NCBI GenBank assembly: GCA_964515555.1 | Contig: CAZEVY010000105.1 | Location: 1-19,122, forward strand | Origin: CAZEVY01 sp964515555 | GTDB taxonomy: Bacteria > Acidobacteriota > Terriglobia > Bryobacterales > Bryobacteraceae | DNA length: 19,122 bases | Direction of reading: 5' to 3' | In this document: positions 1 to 6,933 of the stretch, piece by piece | Layout of the letters: every line of letters starts with the position of its first letter | Position numbering within the stretch: the first letter of the stretch is position 1 | Program-made: the position numbers and the translations under genes | The notes under the pieces: model-generated | Databases searched by the model: none | What the model was told of the DNA's origin: nothing | The model's input: the letters and a program-made list of their open reading frames with translations, nothing else

Positions 1-593
1 TTCGGATAGGTCTCCTTCAGCAGCCAGCCGACGCCCTTCCGCACCATGTCGTCAGCGTCGCGATGCAGCCGTGCGGCGATGTCGAGAATCCGCGCCATGT
101 GCATCCCGCGCCGCGCCGACGCCACCAGCGCCACCGCTGCCGCCCGCCGCTTCCACCGATTCGGCGACGCCGTCCACTCCGGCAGCCGATCGGCCAACGT
201 GGCGTCGTTGGCGATCGAGGCCGCCACCAGCCATCCGGCCACGCCGTCGCAGTGCGCCCAGTTCGTCACGTAGCGGTCGATCCAGCGCTCGAACAGTTGG
301 AACTCGCAGGCGGCGCACTGGCGCGCGAAGCGCCGGTAGACGTAGATGGCCACCGCGCCTTCCTCGGACTTGCCGCTCCGGAACAACGCCGTCGCGAAGC
401 GGTTGCGGTCGGCGAGCGGCCAGGGTTTGACAACGCCATATGCCTCGCGCGCGATCTCGCGAATCGCGGGCGCCTTCACGCCGTAGCAGTCGATCGGCTC
501 CTTGAAGAATCGGTGCATGGCCGCGGCGTCGCTCTCGTTTGCACCGGCGCGCAGCCGCGCCCGCACCTGTGCCAGCAGTTCCTCCGGCTTCAT
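1..593 (-). CDS. DNA alkylation repair protein, AlkD-like HEAT-repeat glycosylase (5' part; C-terminus beyond window)
   Basis: AlkD-family enzymes remove positively charged alkylated bases such as N3- and N7-alkylpurines from DNA in the cytoplasm. The reverse strand reads open from ATG at 593 (MKPEELLAQVRARLRAG) for 197 codons to the window edge without a stop. All-helical HEAT-like repeats are apparent. Trp112 and Asp116 (in NWAHCD) and Trp190 (in KGVGW) have the same mutual spacing as Trp109, Asp113 and Trp187 of Bacillus cereus AlkD, the residues around the lesion. NRWKRRAAAVAL (145-156) is another typical family segment. About 35 residues should be missing, judging from the usual family length near 230. 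The ATG at 593 leaves 29 bp to the divergent radical SAM gene; no Shine-Dalgarno is seen, and a -10-like TAACAT lies 9 nt upstream. Family assignment is firm; substrate range is not known. Confidence 0.9.
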   Translation of the reverse strand, partial: MKPEELLAQVRARLRAGANESDAAAMHRFFKEPIDCYGVKAPAIREIAREAYGVVKPWPLADRNRFATALFRSGKSEEGAVAIYVYRRFARQCAACEFQLFERWIDRYVTNWAHCDGVAGWLVAASIANDATLADRLPEWTASPNRWKRRAAAVALVASARRGMHMARILDIAARLHRDADDMVRKGVGWLLKETYP

Positions 594-622
594 CTGACGC
601 CTATGTTACTGTGGGTTCTCCG
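594..622. promoter_or_regulatory. Divergent promoter gap with overlapping -10-like elements
   Basis: The gap between two divergent starts is 29 bp. Its only AT-rich patch (602-610) reads TATGTT (602-607) on the + strand, 15 nt before ATG 623. On the - strand it reads TAACAT (608-603), 9 nt before ATG 593. Neither start has a clear Shine-Dalgarno sequence. If these are real -10 elements, transcripts would begin at or within about 10 nt of the start codons. No good -35 match was found. This is inference from motif position only. Confidence 0.4.
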
Positions 623-1849
623 ATGAGCGCCACCGAATTCCCCATCGTCGGACAGGATGGCGGCGTCGCCCTCGCCGAAGGCCTGGGGCCGGTTCCGCGC
701 ATCACGTCGCTGCTCATCAAGCCGGCGTCGGCGGTGTGCAACCTCGACTGCGCCTACTGCTTCTATCTCGATCGCGACGCCGACCCCTACAAGGCCCTCC
801 CGGCGCGCCGCATGAGCCCGGAGACACTGGAGCGGCTGGTCGACGGATATCTTTTTTACTCCTATCCGGCGGCGACCTTCGCTTTTCAGGGCGGCGAGCC
901 GACGCTCGCGGGACTCGATTTCTTCGAGCAGCTCGTCGAGTTGCAACAGAGCCGCGGGCGCGGCGGCCAGGTGGTCAGCAACGCGCTCCAGACCAACGCC
1001 ATCCTGATCGACGACGCCTGGTGCCGCATGTTCCGCTCGTTCAACTGGCTGATCGGAGTATCCATGGATGGTCCGGAGGACGTGCACGATCTCTACCGGT
1101 TCAACAAGGCCGGACAAGGCACCTGGCGGCAGGTGATGCGCGGCGTCGAGGCGCTCAAGAAGAACAACGTGGAGTTCAATATTCTCTGCGTGCTGAGCCA
1201 GGCCAACGTCGGCAAGCCGCGCGAGATCTACCGGTTCTTCCGCGGACTGGGCATCGACAACATCCAGTACATTCCGCTGGCGGAGTTCGACGCCGAGGGG
1301 CGGCCCCTGCCCTACACGATATCGGCGGCCGAGTACGGGCGCTTCCTGGTGGAGACCTTCGACCTCTGGTGGCCCGACCGCCGCAAGGTGCGCATCCGCT
1401 TCTTCGACAACATCGCCGAGGCGCTGGCCGGCATGAAGCCGGGCAGTTGCACCATGCACGAGACCTGCGACAGCTACCTGGTGGTCGAGTACAACGGCGA
1501 CGTCTACCCCTGCGACTTCTTCGTCGAGGGCGTCTGGAAAGTCGGCAACCTTCACCTGGATTCCTGGAGCGAGATCGCGCGGCGCTCGCGGCGCTACCAG
1601 TTCGCGCGCAAGAAGACGCTGGCGCACCCGGAGTGCCAGGTCTGCGAGTACCAGTCGATCTGCCACGGCGGCTGCCCGAAGTTCCGGCACGGCCCGCTCG
1701 GACGCTTCGAGGACCTCGACTATTTCTGCGAGGCCTACAAGATGATCTACGCGCGCAGCGTCGGGCCGTTGACCGAGGAGGTGCGCAAGCTGCTGGCTCG
1801 CGCGGGCGGGCCAGTGGCGGGGAACGGATCGGCGATCAGTCCGTATTGA
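623..1849 (+). CDS. Radical SAM/SPASM protein, anaerobic sulfatase-maturating enzyme-like (anSME)
   Basis: anSMEs use S-adenosylmethionine and three 4Fe-4S clusters to oxidise an active-site Cys or Ser of a sulfatase to formylglycine in the cytoplasm. In this 408-residue protein the radical SAM motif CNLDCAYC places the cluster cysteines at 39, 43 and 46, followed by the SAM-binding GGEP motif. The C-terminal SPASM part carries the expected cysteine series (GSC, ETC, YPCD, CQVC, CHGGC, YFC). In YPCD an Asp directly follows the Cys, as does the catalytic Asp277 of the Clostridium perfringens enzyme. An earlier in-frame ATG at 539 would overlap the divergent alkD-like gene by 55 bp, so ATG 623 is preferred. 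No sulfatase gene lies in the window, so any substrate is encoded elsewhere. A related SPASM peptide-modifying role cannot be excluded, but the cysteine pattern and length fit anSME best. Confidence 0.85.
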   Translation: MSATEFPIVGQDGGVALAEGLGPVPRITSLLIKPASAVCNLDCAYCFYLDRDADPYKALPARRMSPETLERLVDGYLFYSYPAATFAFQGGEPTLAGLDFFEQLVELQQSRGRGGQVVSNALQTNAILIDDAWCRMFRSFNWLIGVSMDGPEDVHDLYRFNKAGQGTWRQVMRGVEALKKNNVEFNILCVLSQANVGKPREIYRFFRGLGIDNIQYIPLAEFDAEGRPLPYTISAAEYGRFLVETFDLWWPDRRKVRIRFFDNIAEALAGMKPGSCTMHETCDSYLVVEYNGDVYPCDFFVEGVWKVGNLHLDSWSEIARRSRRYQFARKKTLAHPECQVCEYQSICHGGCPKFRHGPLGRFEDLDYFCEAYKMIYARSVGPLTEEVRKLLARAGGPVAGNGSAISPY

Positions 1850-1854
1850 GCGCG

Positions 1855-2088
1855 CTACTCCGGCGGCTTCCGCCTCCGGAAAAACACGTCGGGCGATTTG
1901 ATCCACGTCGTGATGAGCACCACGAAAAGCACCGCCATCATTGCGAACGTCGCCAGCGTGCCGATCACCAGGTAGTCGGTCTCGCGGCGCGGTCCCGGCA
2001 TCACCTTCAGGAGCACCGCGGTGAGGCCGGCGAACGTCAACGCCAGTCCCAGCAGCAGCATGAGCACGCGGCCCAGTCGCGTCGTCAT
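1855..2088 (-). CDS. Small two-helix membrane protein of unknown function
   Basis: This 77-residue protein starts at ATG 2088 (MTTRLGRVLMLLLGLALTFA). Two hydrophobic stretches, about residues 7-29 and 40-63, look like transmembrane helices. They are joined by a charged loop (PGPRRETDY), and the protein ends in a basic tail (FFRRRKPPE). The start lies 17 nt after the stop of the chelatase gene on the same strand, so the two are probably cotranscribed. The 3' end faces the radical SAM gene, with only 5 bp between the convergent stops. I do not recognise a family. The length, helix pattern and tight spacing support a real gene; an unrelated small inner-membrane protein of no metabolic link to the chelatase is equally possible. 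Confidence 0.65.
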   Translation of the reverse strand: MTTRLGRVLMLLLGLALTFAGLTAVLLKVMPGPRRETDYLVIGTLATFAMMAVLFVVLITTWIKSPDVFFRRRKPPE

Positions 2089-2105
2089 CCAGATCCGATT
2101 GTACG

Positions 2106-2471
2106 TTACGGCGCCGCGCGCACCCGGTCGCGCAGCGCTTCGACGAGCGCCGGGTGTCCCTCCAGCGGCGGCGTCACTTCGATGCGCACGTGCGGCAGAC
2201 GGGCGGCCACCTCGCCGGCCAGCCGCGGCAGGTCGCGCTGCAGGTGCAGGCCGAGCGTCAGGAAGTACGGCGCGATCACCACGCGCTCGGCGCCGCGCGC
2301 CGCCAGCGATTCCACCGCCGCGGCCAGCGTCGGCTCGGCCGATTCGAGAAACGCCGCCGCCACCAGCTCGTACTCCTTCGACATCGTCTCGGCGACGCGG
2401 CGCACCGACTCGTTCGCGCTCTCCACCGGCGAGCCGTGCGCGAAAATCACGATGCCCGTGCGCGGCGCCAT
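2106..2471 (-). CDS. Short-form CbiX/SirB-type sirohydrochlorin chelatase
   Basis: CbiX and SirB insert cobalt or iron into sirohydrochlorin, for cobalamin or siroheme synthesis. The 121-residue protein is a single CbiX domain, the size of the small homodimeric form rather than the two-domain bacterial form. The metal and porphyrin-binding histidines are visible as His12 in FAHGSP and His76 in PYFLTLGLHLQRDLP, both typical family motifs, together with FLESAEPTL. It starts at ATG 2471, 28 bp from the divergent gene at 2500, and is followed after 17 nt by a small membrane protein. No other tetrapyrrole gene is in the window, so cobalt versus iron cannot be decided from context. Confidence 0.85.
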   Translation of the reverse strand: MAPRTGIVIFAHGSPVESANESVRRVAETMSKEYELVAAAFLESAEPTLAAAVESLAARGAERVVIAPYFLTLGLHLQRDLPRLAGEVAARLPHVRIEVTPPLEGHPALVEALRDRVRAAP

Positions 2472-2499
2472 GCCTTGAGCGTACGATAGTCGGGACTCG
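2472..2499. promoter_or_regulatory. Divergent promoter gap with one shared -10-like patch
   Basis: The 28-bp gap between the chelatase gene (-) and the HMGS-like gene (+) holds one AT-containing patch at 2482-2490. It reads TACGAT (2482-2487) on the + strand, 12 nt before ATG 2500. It reads TATCGT (2488-2483) on the - strand, 11 nt before ATG 2471. No Shine-Dalgarno is evident on either side. The layout repeats the one at 594-622 and is consistent with near-leaderless transcripts. Confidence 0.4.
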
Positions 2500-3882
2500 A
2501 TGGCGAAACCCGGCCTCCTCGGCTACTCCTTCTACGTGCCGCGCTACCGCATCGCGCGAAAGACCGTCGCCGAGGCCTGGGGCGCGGCGCCGGCGCCTGG
2601 AACCATCGCCGTGCGCGGCTTCGACGAGGACTCGGTCACGATGGCGTACGCGGCGGCCGCGCCGCTGCTTTCCGGGGAGCCGCCCGCCGATCTCTACTTC
2701 GCATCGACCACCGCGCCGCACTGGCAGCGGTCGTCGGCGAGCCTCGTCGCCGCGCTCTGCGATCTCCCCGCGCGCGTCGCCACCGCCGACTTCGGCGGCT
2801 CGCTTCGCTCCGGGACCATGGCATTGCGAGCGGCTCTGGACGCGGCCGCGTGCGGGCGCGTCACCTTGATCGCCAGCGCGGACTCGCGCGACGCGAAGCC
2901 GGAGTCGCCGGAAGAGCTGGTCTTCGGCGACGGCGCATCGGCTGTCCTTGCCGGTCCCGGCGAAGTCATCGCCGAGCTCGAAGCCGGCATCTCGCGCTCG
3001 GACGATTTTCTCGACGAGTGGCGGCGCGACATCGACGAGCACGTGCAGTCGTTCCCCTCGCGCTTCTCGACGGCGGGAGGCTACGTCGCGAATGTCGCCG
3101 CCGTGGTGAAGGATCTGCTGGAGGAGGCGCGCGTCGCACCGGCGAATGTCGCCCACGCGGCCATCGCTTCGCCCGACGGCCGCGCGCACAGGGAAGCCGC
3201 GCGTGCGCTCGGCATCGACGCCGCGATCGTCGTCGACCCGCGCGCCGCCGAGTTCGGCGTCGCCGGCTGCGCGCAGCCCCTGATGCTGCTGGCCCGTGCG
3301 CTCGATCGCGCGGCGCCCGGCGACCTGATCCTGCTGGCCGCCTACGGCGATGGCGCCGACGCATTTCTTTTCCGCGCGACCGATCTCATCGCACGCCTGC
3401 CGCGTCCGCTGTTGCGCGACGATGCGGCGGCGATCGAGCACTCCAGCTACACCGTCCACACCAAGCTGCGCCGCTGGCTGCGCGACGACGCGGGCGGCGC
3501 CGAGATCTCGAACGTGCTCTGGGAGCGCGAGGAGCCGCAGACGATGCGATTGCGCGGGACGTTCTGCCCACGCTGCGCGAAGATTCAGTACCCGATGACG
3601 CGCGTGTGCGGCGTCTGCCGCAACACCGGGGCGCTCGTGGAACGCCCGCTGGCGCGCACCGGCAGCGTCTTCACGTTCACCCGCGATCACCTGTACGGCG
3701 CGCCTTCACCGCCGACCGTGATGTGCGTGGTCGATCTCGACGACGGCGCGCGCTTCCTGTGCCAGATGACCGATTGCGTCGAGAGCCGCGCCGGAATCGG
3801 CATGCGAGTCGAGTTGGTTCCGCGCCGCATGCGCGAGGGCGGCGCGATGCATCATTATTATTGGAAGTGCCGTCCGGTCTGA
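2500..3882 (+). CDS. HMG-CoA synthase/ketosynthase III-like thiolase-fold protein fused to zinc-ribbon OB-fold (DUF35) domain
   Basis: The 460-residue protein has a thiolase-fold part at about 1-300, with GYSFYVPRYRI near the N-terminus, VFGDGASAVLAG (141-152) and GVAGCAQPLMLLARAL (253-268). A DUF35-type part follows at about 350-460: a zinc ribbon with Cys356, Cys359, Cys370 and Cys373, then an OB-fold. Such proteins handle acyl-CoA or acyl thioesters. At the position where HMG-CoA synthases carry the nucleophilic Cys before the GT dipeptide, this protein has SLRSGT (101-106), with no Cys. The region where the family usually has a catalytic His reads AIASPDG. Canonical HMG-CoA synthesis is therefore doubtful. 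From memory, OB-fold-fused bacterial homologues often lack the Cys as well. The last 16-22 bp overlap the next gene, implying coupled translation. Confidence 0.8.
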   Translation: MAKPGLLGYSFYVPRYRIARKTVAEAWGAAPAPGTIAVRGFDEDSVTMAYAAAAPLLSGEPPADLYFASTTAPHWQRSSASLVAALCDLPARVATADFGGSLRSGTMALRAALDAAACGRVTLIASADSRDAKPESPEELVFGDGASAVLAGPGEVIAELEAGISRSDDFLDEWRRDIDEHVQSFPSRFSTAGGYVANVAAVVKDLLEEARVAPANVAHAAIASPDGRAHREAARALGIDAAIVVDPRAAEFGVAGCAQPLMLLARALDRAAPGDLILLAAYGDGADAFLFRATDLIARLPRPLLRDDAAAIEHSSYTVHTKLRRWLRDDAGGAEISNVLWEREEPQTMRLRGTFCPRCAKIQYPMTRVCGVCRNTGALVERPLARTGSVFTFTRDHLYGAPSPPTVMCVVDLDDGARFLCQMTDCVESRAGIGMRVELVPRRMREGGAMHHYYWKCRPV

Positions 3883-5702
3883 TCGCCGTCCTGCTCGGCG
3901 CGGCGTGCGCGCTGGCGCAGGCGCCTTCGCAGTACGCGCCGCACGCGCAAATCACGCGCGGGAACGTCGCGCGGCTGCGCGTGGCATGGACCTATCGGAC
4001 CGGCGAGCCGCTGACGCCCGCCGGCGGCGGGCGCGCGCCCGCCTTCGAAGCCACGGCGATTCACGAAGGCGGACTGCTCTACATCGGCACGCCCTGGGGA
4101 AAGGCGATCGCGCTCGACCCGGAGACGGGCCGCGAGCGCTGGTCCTTCGACGCGCAGATCAACCGCAAGGGAAACTACGGCGACTTCGCCAATCGCGGCG
4201 TCACGGCGTGGCTCGACGAGTCGCGGCCGGCGCGCGCGCCCTGCCGCCGCCGCATCTTCTTCGCGTCCATCGACGCGCAACTGCTCGCTCTCGACGCCGC
4301 CACCGGCGCGCCGTGCGCCGATTTCGGAGACAAGGGCCGCATCGATCTCACGCGCGGCCTTCGCCGCGGGCCGCAGTATCCCGGCGAGTATCAGGTGACC
4401 TCGCCGCCGGCAGTCATCGACGGGCTGGTCATTTCCGGTTCGGCGATCGCGGACAACAACCGACAGGACGCGCCCACCGGCGAAGTGCGCGCCTTCGACG
4501 CGCGCACGGGCGCGCTGCGCTGGACCTTCGATCCGCTGCCCGAGAATCCCAGCGCCGGCGGCGCGAACGCATGGTCGCGCATCGTGGTGGATGCGGACCG
4601 GCATCTCGTTTTCGTGCCGACCGGCAGCGCCAGTCCGGATTACTACGGCGGGCTGCGGCCGGGCGACAATCGCTACGCCAATTCGGTGGTGGCGCTGCGA
4701 TCGAAGACCGGAGAAATCGCGTGGCATTTCCAGACGGTGCGGCACGATTTGTGGGATTACGACGTGGCCGCGCCGCCCGCGCTTTTCACCGCGCGACGTG
4801 GAGGAAAAACGGTCGCCGGGGTGGCCGTGGGATCCAAGACGGGACACCTTTTTCTGTTGGATCGGGACACCGGGTCGCCGATGTTCCACGTGGAACATCG
4901 CGTTGTCCCCAAGAGCGACGTGGGCAACGAAGAAACATCGAAAACTCAGCTTTTTCCTACACTTCCGCCGCCATTAGTGCCCCAGCGGCTCACACCCACC
5001 GAGGCCTGGGGGCCGACGGAGAAGGACCGCGAGTGGTGCCGCGAGCGGATTGCCGGGCTGCGCTCGGAGGGCATTTTCACGCCGCCGAGCCTGGGCGGAA
5101 CGGTCGTCGCGCCGGGAAATATCGGCGGGATTCACTGGGGAGGCGTGGCGCACGACCCCGCGCGCGGGCTGCTCATCACGCCCGTCAACCGATTCACGGC
5201 GGTGGTGCGGCTGGTGCCGCGCGACCAAGTTGCCGAGTACCGCAAAAAGCCCGAATGGGAGACGACTAACCAGAGCGGCGCACCGTACGCGATGTCGCGA
5301 ACGTGGCTGCGGTCGCCGAGCGGACTGCCGTGCAATGCGCCGCCGTTCGGCGCGCTGGTGGCCGTGGACGCGGTGACGGGACGCGTGCGCTGGGAATCGC
5401 CGCTGGGGCAGATGCCGATGCCGGGCGCGCTGCCGGAGTGGGGATCGATTAACCTGGGCGGGCCGCTGGCGACGGCGGGAGGGCTGGTGTTCATCGGGGC
5501 GACGCTGGACGCGGCCATCCGCGCCTTCGACGTGGAGTCGGGCAAGGAAATCTGGAAGGCGGCGCTGCCGGCGAGCGCGCGGTCGACGCCGATGTCGTTC
5601 GTGGCGGCAAACGGGAAACAATACGTCGTCATCGCGGCCGGCGGACACGAATCGAGCTTCGGAAAGCTCGACAACGCGATGGTCGCGTTCGCGCTGCCAT
5701 GA
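3867..5702 (+). CDS. Secreted PQQ-dependent dehydrogenase (glucose/alcohol dehydrogenase-like beta-propeller)
   Basis: Quinoprotein dehydrogenases of this type oxidise sugars or alcohols in the periplasm using pyrroloquinoline quinone and pass electrons to the respiratory chain. The protein has about 611 residues. Propeller motifs are abundant, including WHFQTVRHDLWDYDVAAPP, HWGGVAHDPARGLL, GGLVFIGATLDAAIRAFD and GKQYVVIAAGGH. These match the membrane glucose dehydrogenase-like subgroup without its N-terminal membrane helices and without a haem c motif. A signal peptide is plausible (LIAVLLGAACALAQA, then PSQ). The start is uncertain: GTG 3867 is used here and TTG 3861 is possible; both overlap the upstream gene. 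The stop overlaps the next ATG (ATGA, 5699-5702). A perfect parS palindrome lies at codons 339-344 (MFHVEH), where homologues I recall read roughly LFPVEER. The substrate cannot be told from sequence. Confidence 0.85.
   Translation: MPSGLIAVLLGAACALAQAPSQYAPHAQITRGNVARLRVAWTYRTGEPLTPAGGGRAPAFEATAIHEGGLLYIGTPWGKAIALDPETGRERWSFDAQINRKGNYGDFANRGVTAWLDESRPARAPCRRRIFFASIDAQLLALDAATGAPCADFGDKGRIDLTRGLRRGPQYPGEYQVTSPPAVIDGLVISGSAIADNNRQDAPTGEVRAFDARTGALRWTFDPLPENPSAGGANAWSRIVVDADRHLVFVPTGSASPDYYGGLRPGDNRYANSVVALRSKTGEIAWHFQTVRHDLWDYDVAAPPALFTARRGGKTVAGVAVGSKTGHLFLLDRDTGSPMFHVEHRVVPKSDVGNEETSKTQLFPTLPPPLVPQRLTPTEAWGPTEKDREWCRERIAGLRSEGIFTPPSLGGTVVAPGNIGGIHWGGVAHDPARGLLITPVNRFTAVVRLVPRDQVAEYRKKPEWETTNQSGAPYAMSRTWLRSPSGLPCNAPPFGALVAVDAVTGRVRWESPLGQMPMPGALPEWGSINLGGPLATAGGLVFIGATLDAAIRAFDVESGKEIWKAALPASARSTPMSFVAANGKQYVVIAAGGHESSFGKLDNAMVAFALP
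4879..4900. promoter_or_regulatory. parS: parS centromere site (ParB/Spo0J binding palindrome)
   Basis: Positions 4882-4897 read TGTTCCACGTGGAACA. This is identical to the Pseudomonas chromosomal parS 16-mer and differs only at the variable positions from the Bacillus subtilis consensus TGTTTCACGTGAAACA. The perfect palindrome extends 3 bp further on each side, to 4879-4900 (22 bp). ParB loads here and spreads along DNA to recruit ParA and SMC for origin segregation. The site lies within a coding sequence, as many chromosomal parS sites do. A visual scan of other CACGTG occurrences in the window (for example near 9753 and 10377) found only partial matches. parS sites usually cluster near oriC, so the window is probably origin-proximal. 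Confidence 0.9.
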
Positions 5703-6799
5703 AGAAGCTGCTCGAAGCCCGCGATCTCGCCGGCATGCGCGCGCTGCTGCGCGACGATCCCGGGGCGGCGAAGAAGCCCGGCGTGGCGGGCGTGGCGGCG
5801 GGCATGGCGTGGAAGGAGGCGCTGGCGCTGCTGGTGCAACACGGCGCCGATCTCAACGCATCGTACCGGGGATACCGGCCGCTGCACGCGCTGATCCAGG
5901 AGTCGCCGCACGCCGAGGGCGGCTCGCCGGCGAAGTCGCGCATCGAGTGCTTCGAGTGGATGCTCGATCGGGGCGCCGACCCGGAGCTGATGGCGGCGTG
6001 GCCGCCGGCGCGGGCGGTGATCATCGCGGCGTTCGCGGGCGTTGCCGAGTACGTCACGATCCTGCGCGGGCGGGGCGTCGAGGAGAACGTGTTCGTCTCG
6101 GCGGCACTGGGCGACGCGCGGGCGGTGGCGCGGCATCTGAAGAAGGACGCCGCCGACGCGACGGCGCGGGACGGCGAGGGGGCGGCGGCGGGCCACTGTC
6201 TGCCGGGATCGCAGCCGGGCGGGTTGACGGCGCTCCAGTGCGCGGCGGGTTCGAAGCTGGGCGCCAAGGACGCGAAAACGGCCGCGGGGCTGATCGAATC
6301 GGCGAAGACGCTGATCGAGGCGGGCGCCGATGTCAACGCGATCACGCGAAGCTGGGGCGACGACGTCAACGCGACCTACTTCGCCGTGCACAACGACGCC
6401 ATGTACGAGCTGCTGCTCGATCACGGAGCGGACCCGACGGCGGCGCTTCCGCCGGCGGTGTGGCGCGAGCGCTATCACCTGGCCGAGATGGCGATGGCGC
6501 GCGGCGGCGATATCAACGCGCCAGCGGACGACGGCAAGCCGATGCTGAACCAGATGGTCCGCTGGGGGCAGTTGAAGCAGGCGTTCTGGCTGCTGGAGCA
6601 AGGGGCGAGCCCGAACGCCGCCGACGAGCGCGGCTGGACGGCGGTGCACCAGGCGGCGTCGCGCGGCAACGAGCGGCTGATGCGGGCAGTGCTGGTGGCG
6701 GGGGGAGACCGGTCGCGGCGGGACCGGTCGGGTCATACGCCGCTGCAGGTGGCGCGGGCGATGGGGCGGTCGAAGATGGTGAGGATTCTCGGGGGGTAG
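5699..6799 (+). CDS. Ankyrin-repeat protein
   Basis: The 366-residue protein has no signal peptide or membrane segment and is probably cytoplasmic. Ankyrin-type units recur throughout, for example ALALLVQHGADLNASYRGYRPLHAL, CFEWMLDRGADPEL, AKTLIEAGADVNAI, YELLLDHGADPTA, AFWLLEQGASPNAADERGWTAVHQAA and a last unit ending GHTPLQVARAMG. Central units are degenerate. Ankyrin repeats bind other proteins; no partner or enzymatic domain is visible. The ATG at 5699 overlaps the stop of the PQQ dehydrogenase gene in ATGA, a classic translational-coupling arrangement, so it should be made together with that enzyme. Why a cytoplasmic scaffold is coupled to an exported quinoprotein is unclear. Confidence 0.85.
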   Translation: MKKLLEARDLAGMRALLRDDPGAAKKPGVAGVAAGMAWKEALALLVQHGADLNASYRGYRPLHALIQESPHAEGGSPAKSRIECFEWMLDRGADPELMAAWPPARAVIIAAFAGVAEYVTILRGRGVEENVFVSAALGDARAVARHLKKDAADATARDGEGAAAGHCLPGSQPGGLTALQCAAGSKLGAKDAKTAAGLIESAKTLIEAGADVNAITRSWGDDVNATYFAVHNDAMYELLLDHGADPTAALPPAVWRERYHLAEMAMARGGDINAPADDGKPMLNQMVRWGQLKQAFWLLEQGASPNAADERGWTAVHQAASRGNERLMRAVLVAGGDRSRRDRSGHTPLQVARAMGRSKMVRILGG

Positions 6800-6819
6800 G
6801 GGCGGGCTCTTTAATGGCC

Positions 6820-6933
6820 GCAGATGAACGCAGATGAACGCAGATAGAACAAAACTAAAACGAAGATTAGAACGGAAATTAGGACCAAGATTAGGACGAG
6901 ATAGAACGAAGATAGAACGAAGACGAAGATCGG
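6820..6933. repeat. Degenerate short-period (10-12 bp) tandem repeat between convergent genes
   Basis: About ten consecutive units of 10-12 bp, mostly ending in aac or gac, fill the gap. They begin as GCAGATGAAC (6820, 6830), pass through GCAGATAGAAC (6840) and GAAGATTAGAAC (6862), and end as GAAGATAGAAC (6908) and a partial unit. The stop codon of the - strand gene (TTA at 6934-6936) abuts the array. The stretch is AT-rich and purine-rich compared with its surroundings. The first units, with the preceding ATGGCC (6814-6819), match the core of the repeats at 8861, 9022 and 9178. No hairpin terminator was seen here. Confidence 0.8.

Noticed and set aside
539..622. Upstream ATG at 539 as the start of the radical SAM gene
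   Set aside because: It would overlap the divergent AlkD-like coding sequence by 55 bp, and the added residues show no family similarity.
590..1906. 438-codon open frame on the - strand opposite the radical SAM gene
   Set aside because: The product has no recognisable domain, and the + strand frame carries all anSME motifs.
1855..3690. 611-codon - strand open frame spanning several genes
   Set aside because: Only its last 77 codons look like protein (two membrane helices). The rest is an antisense shadow of the HMGS-like gene and an off-frame reading of the chelatase gene.
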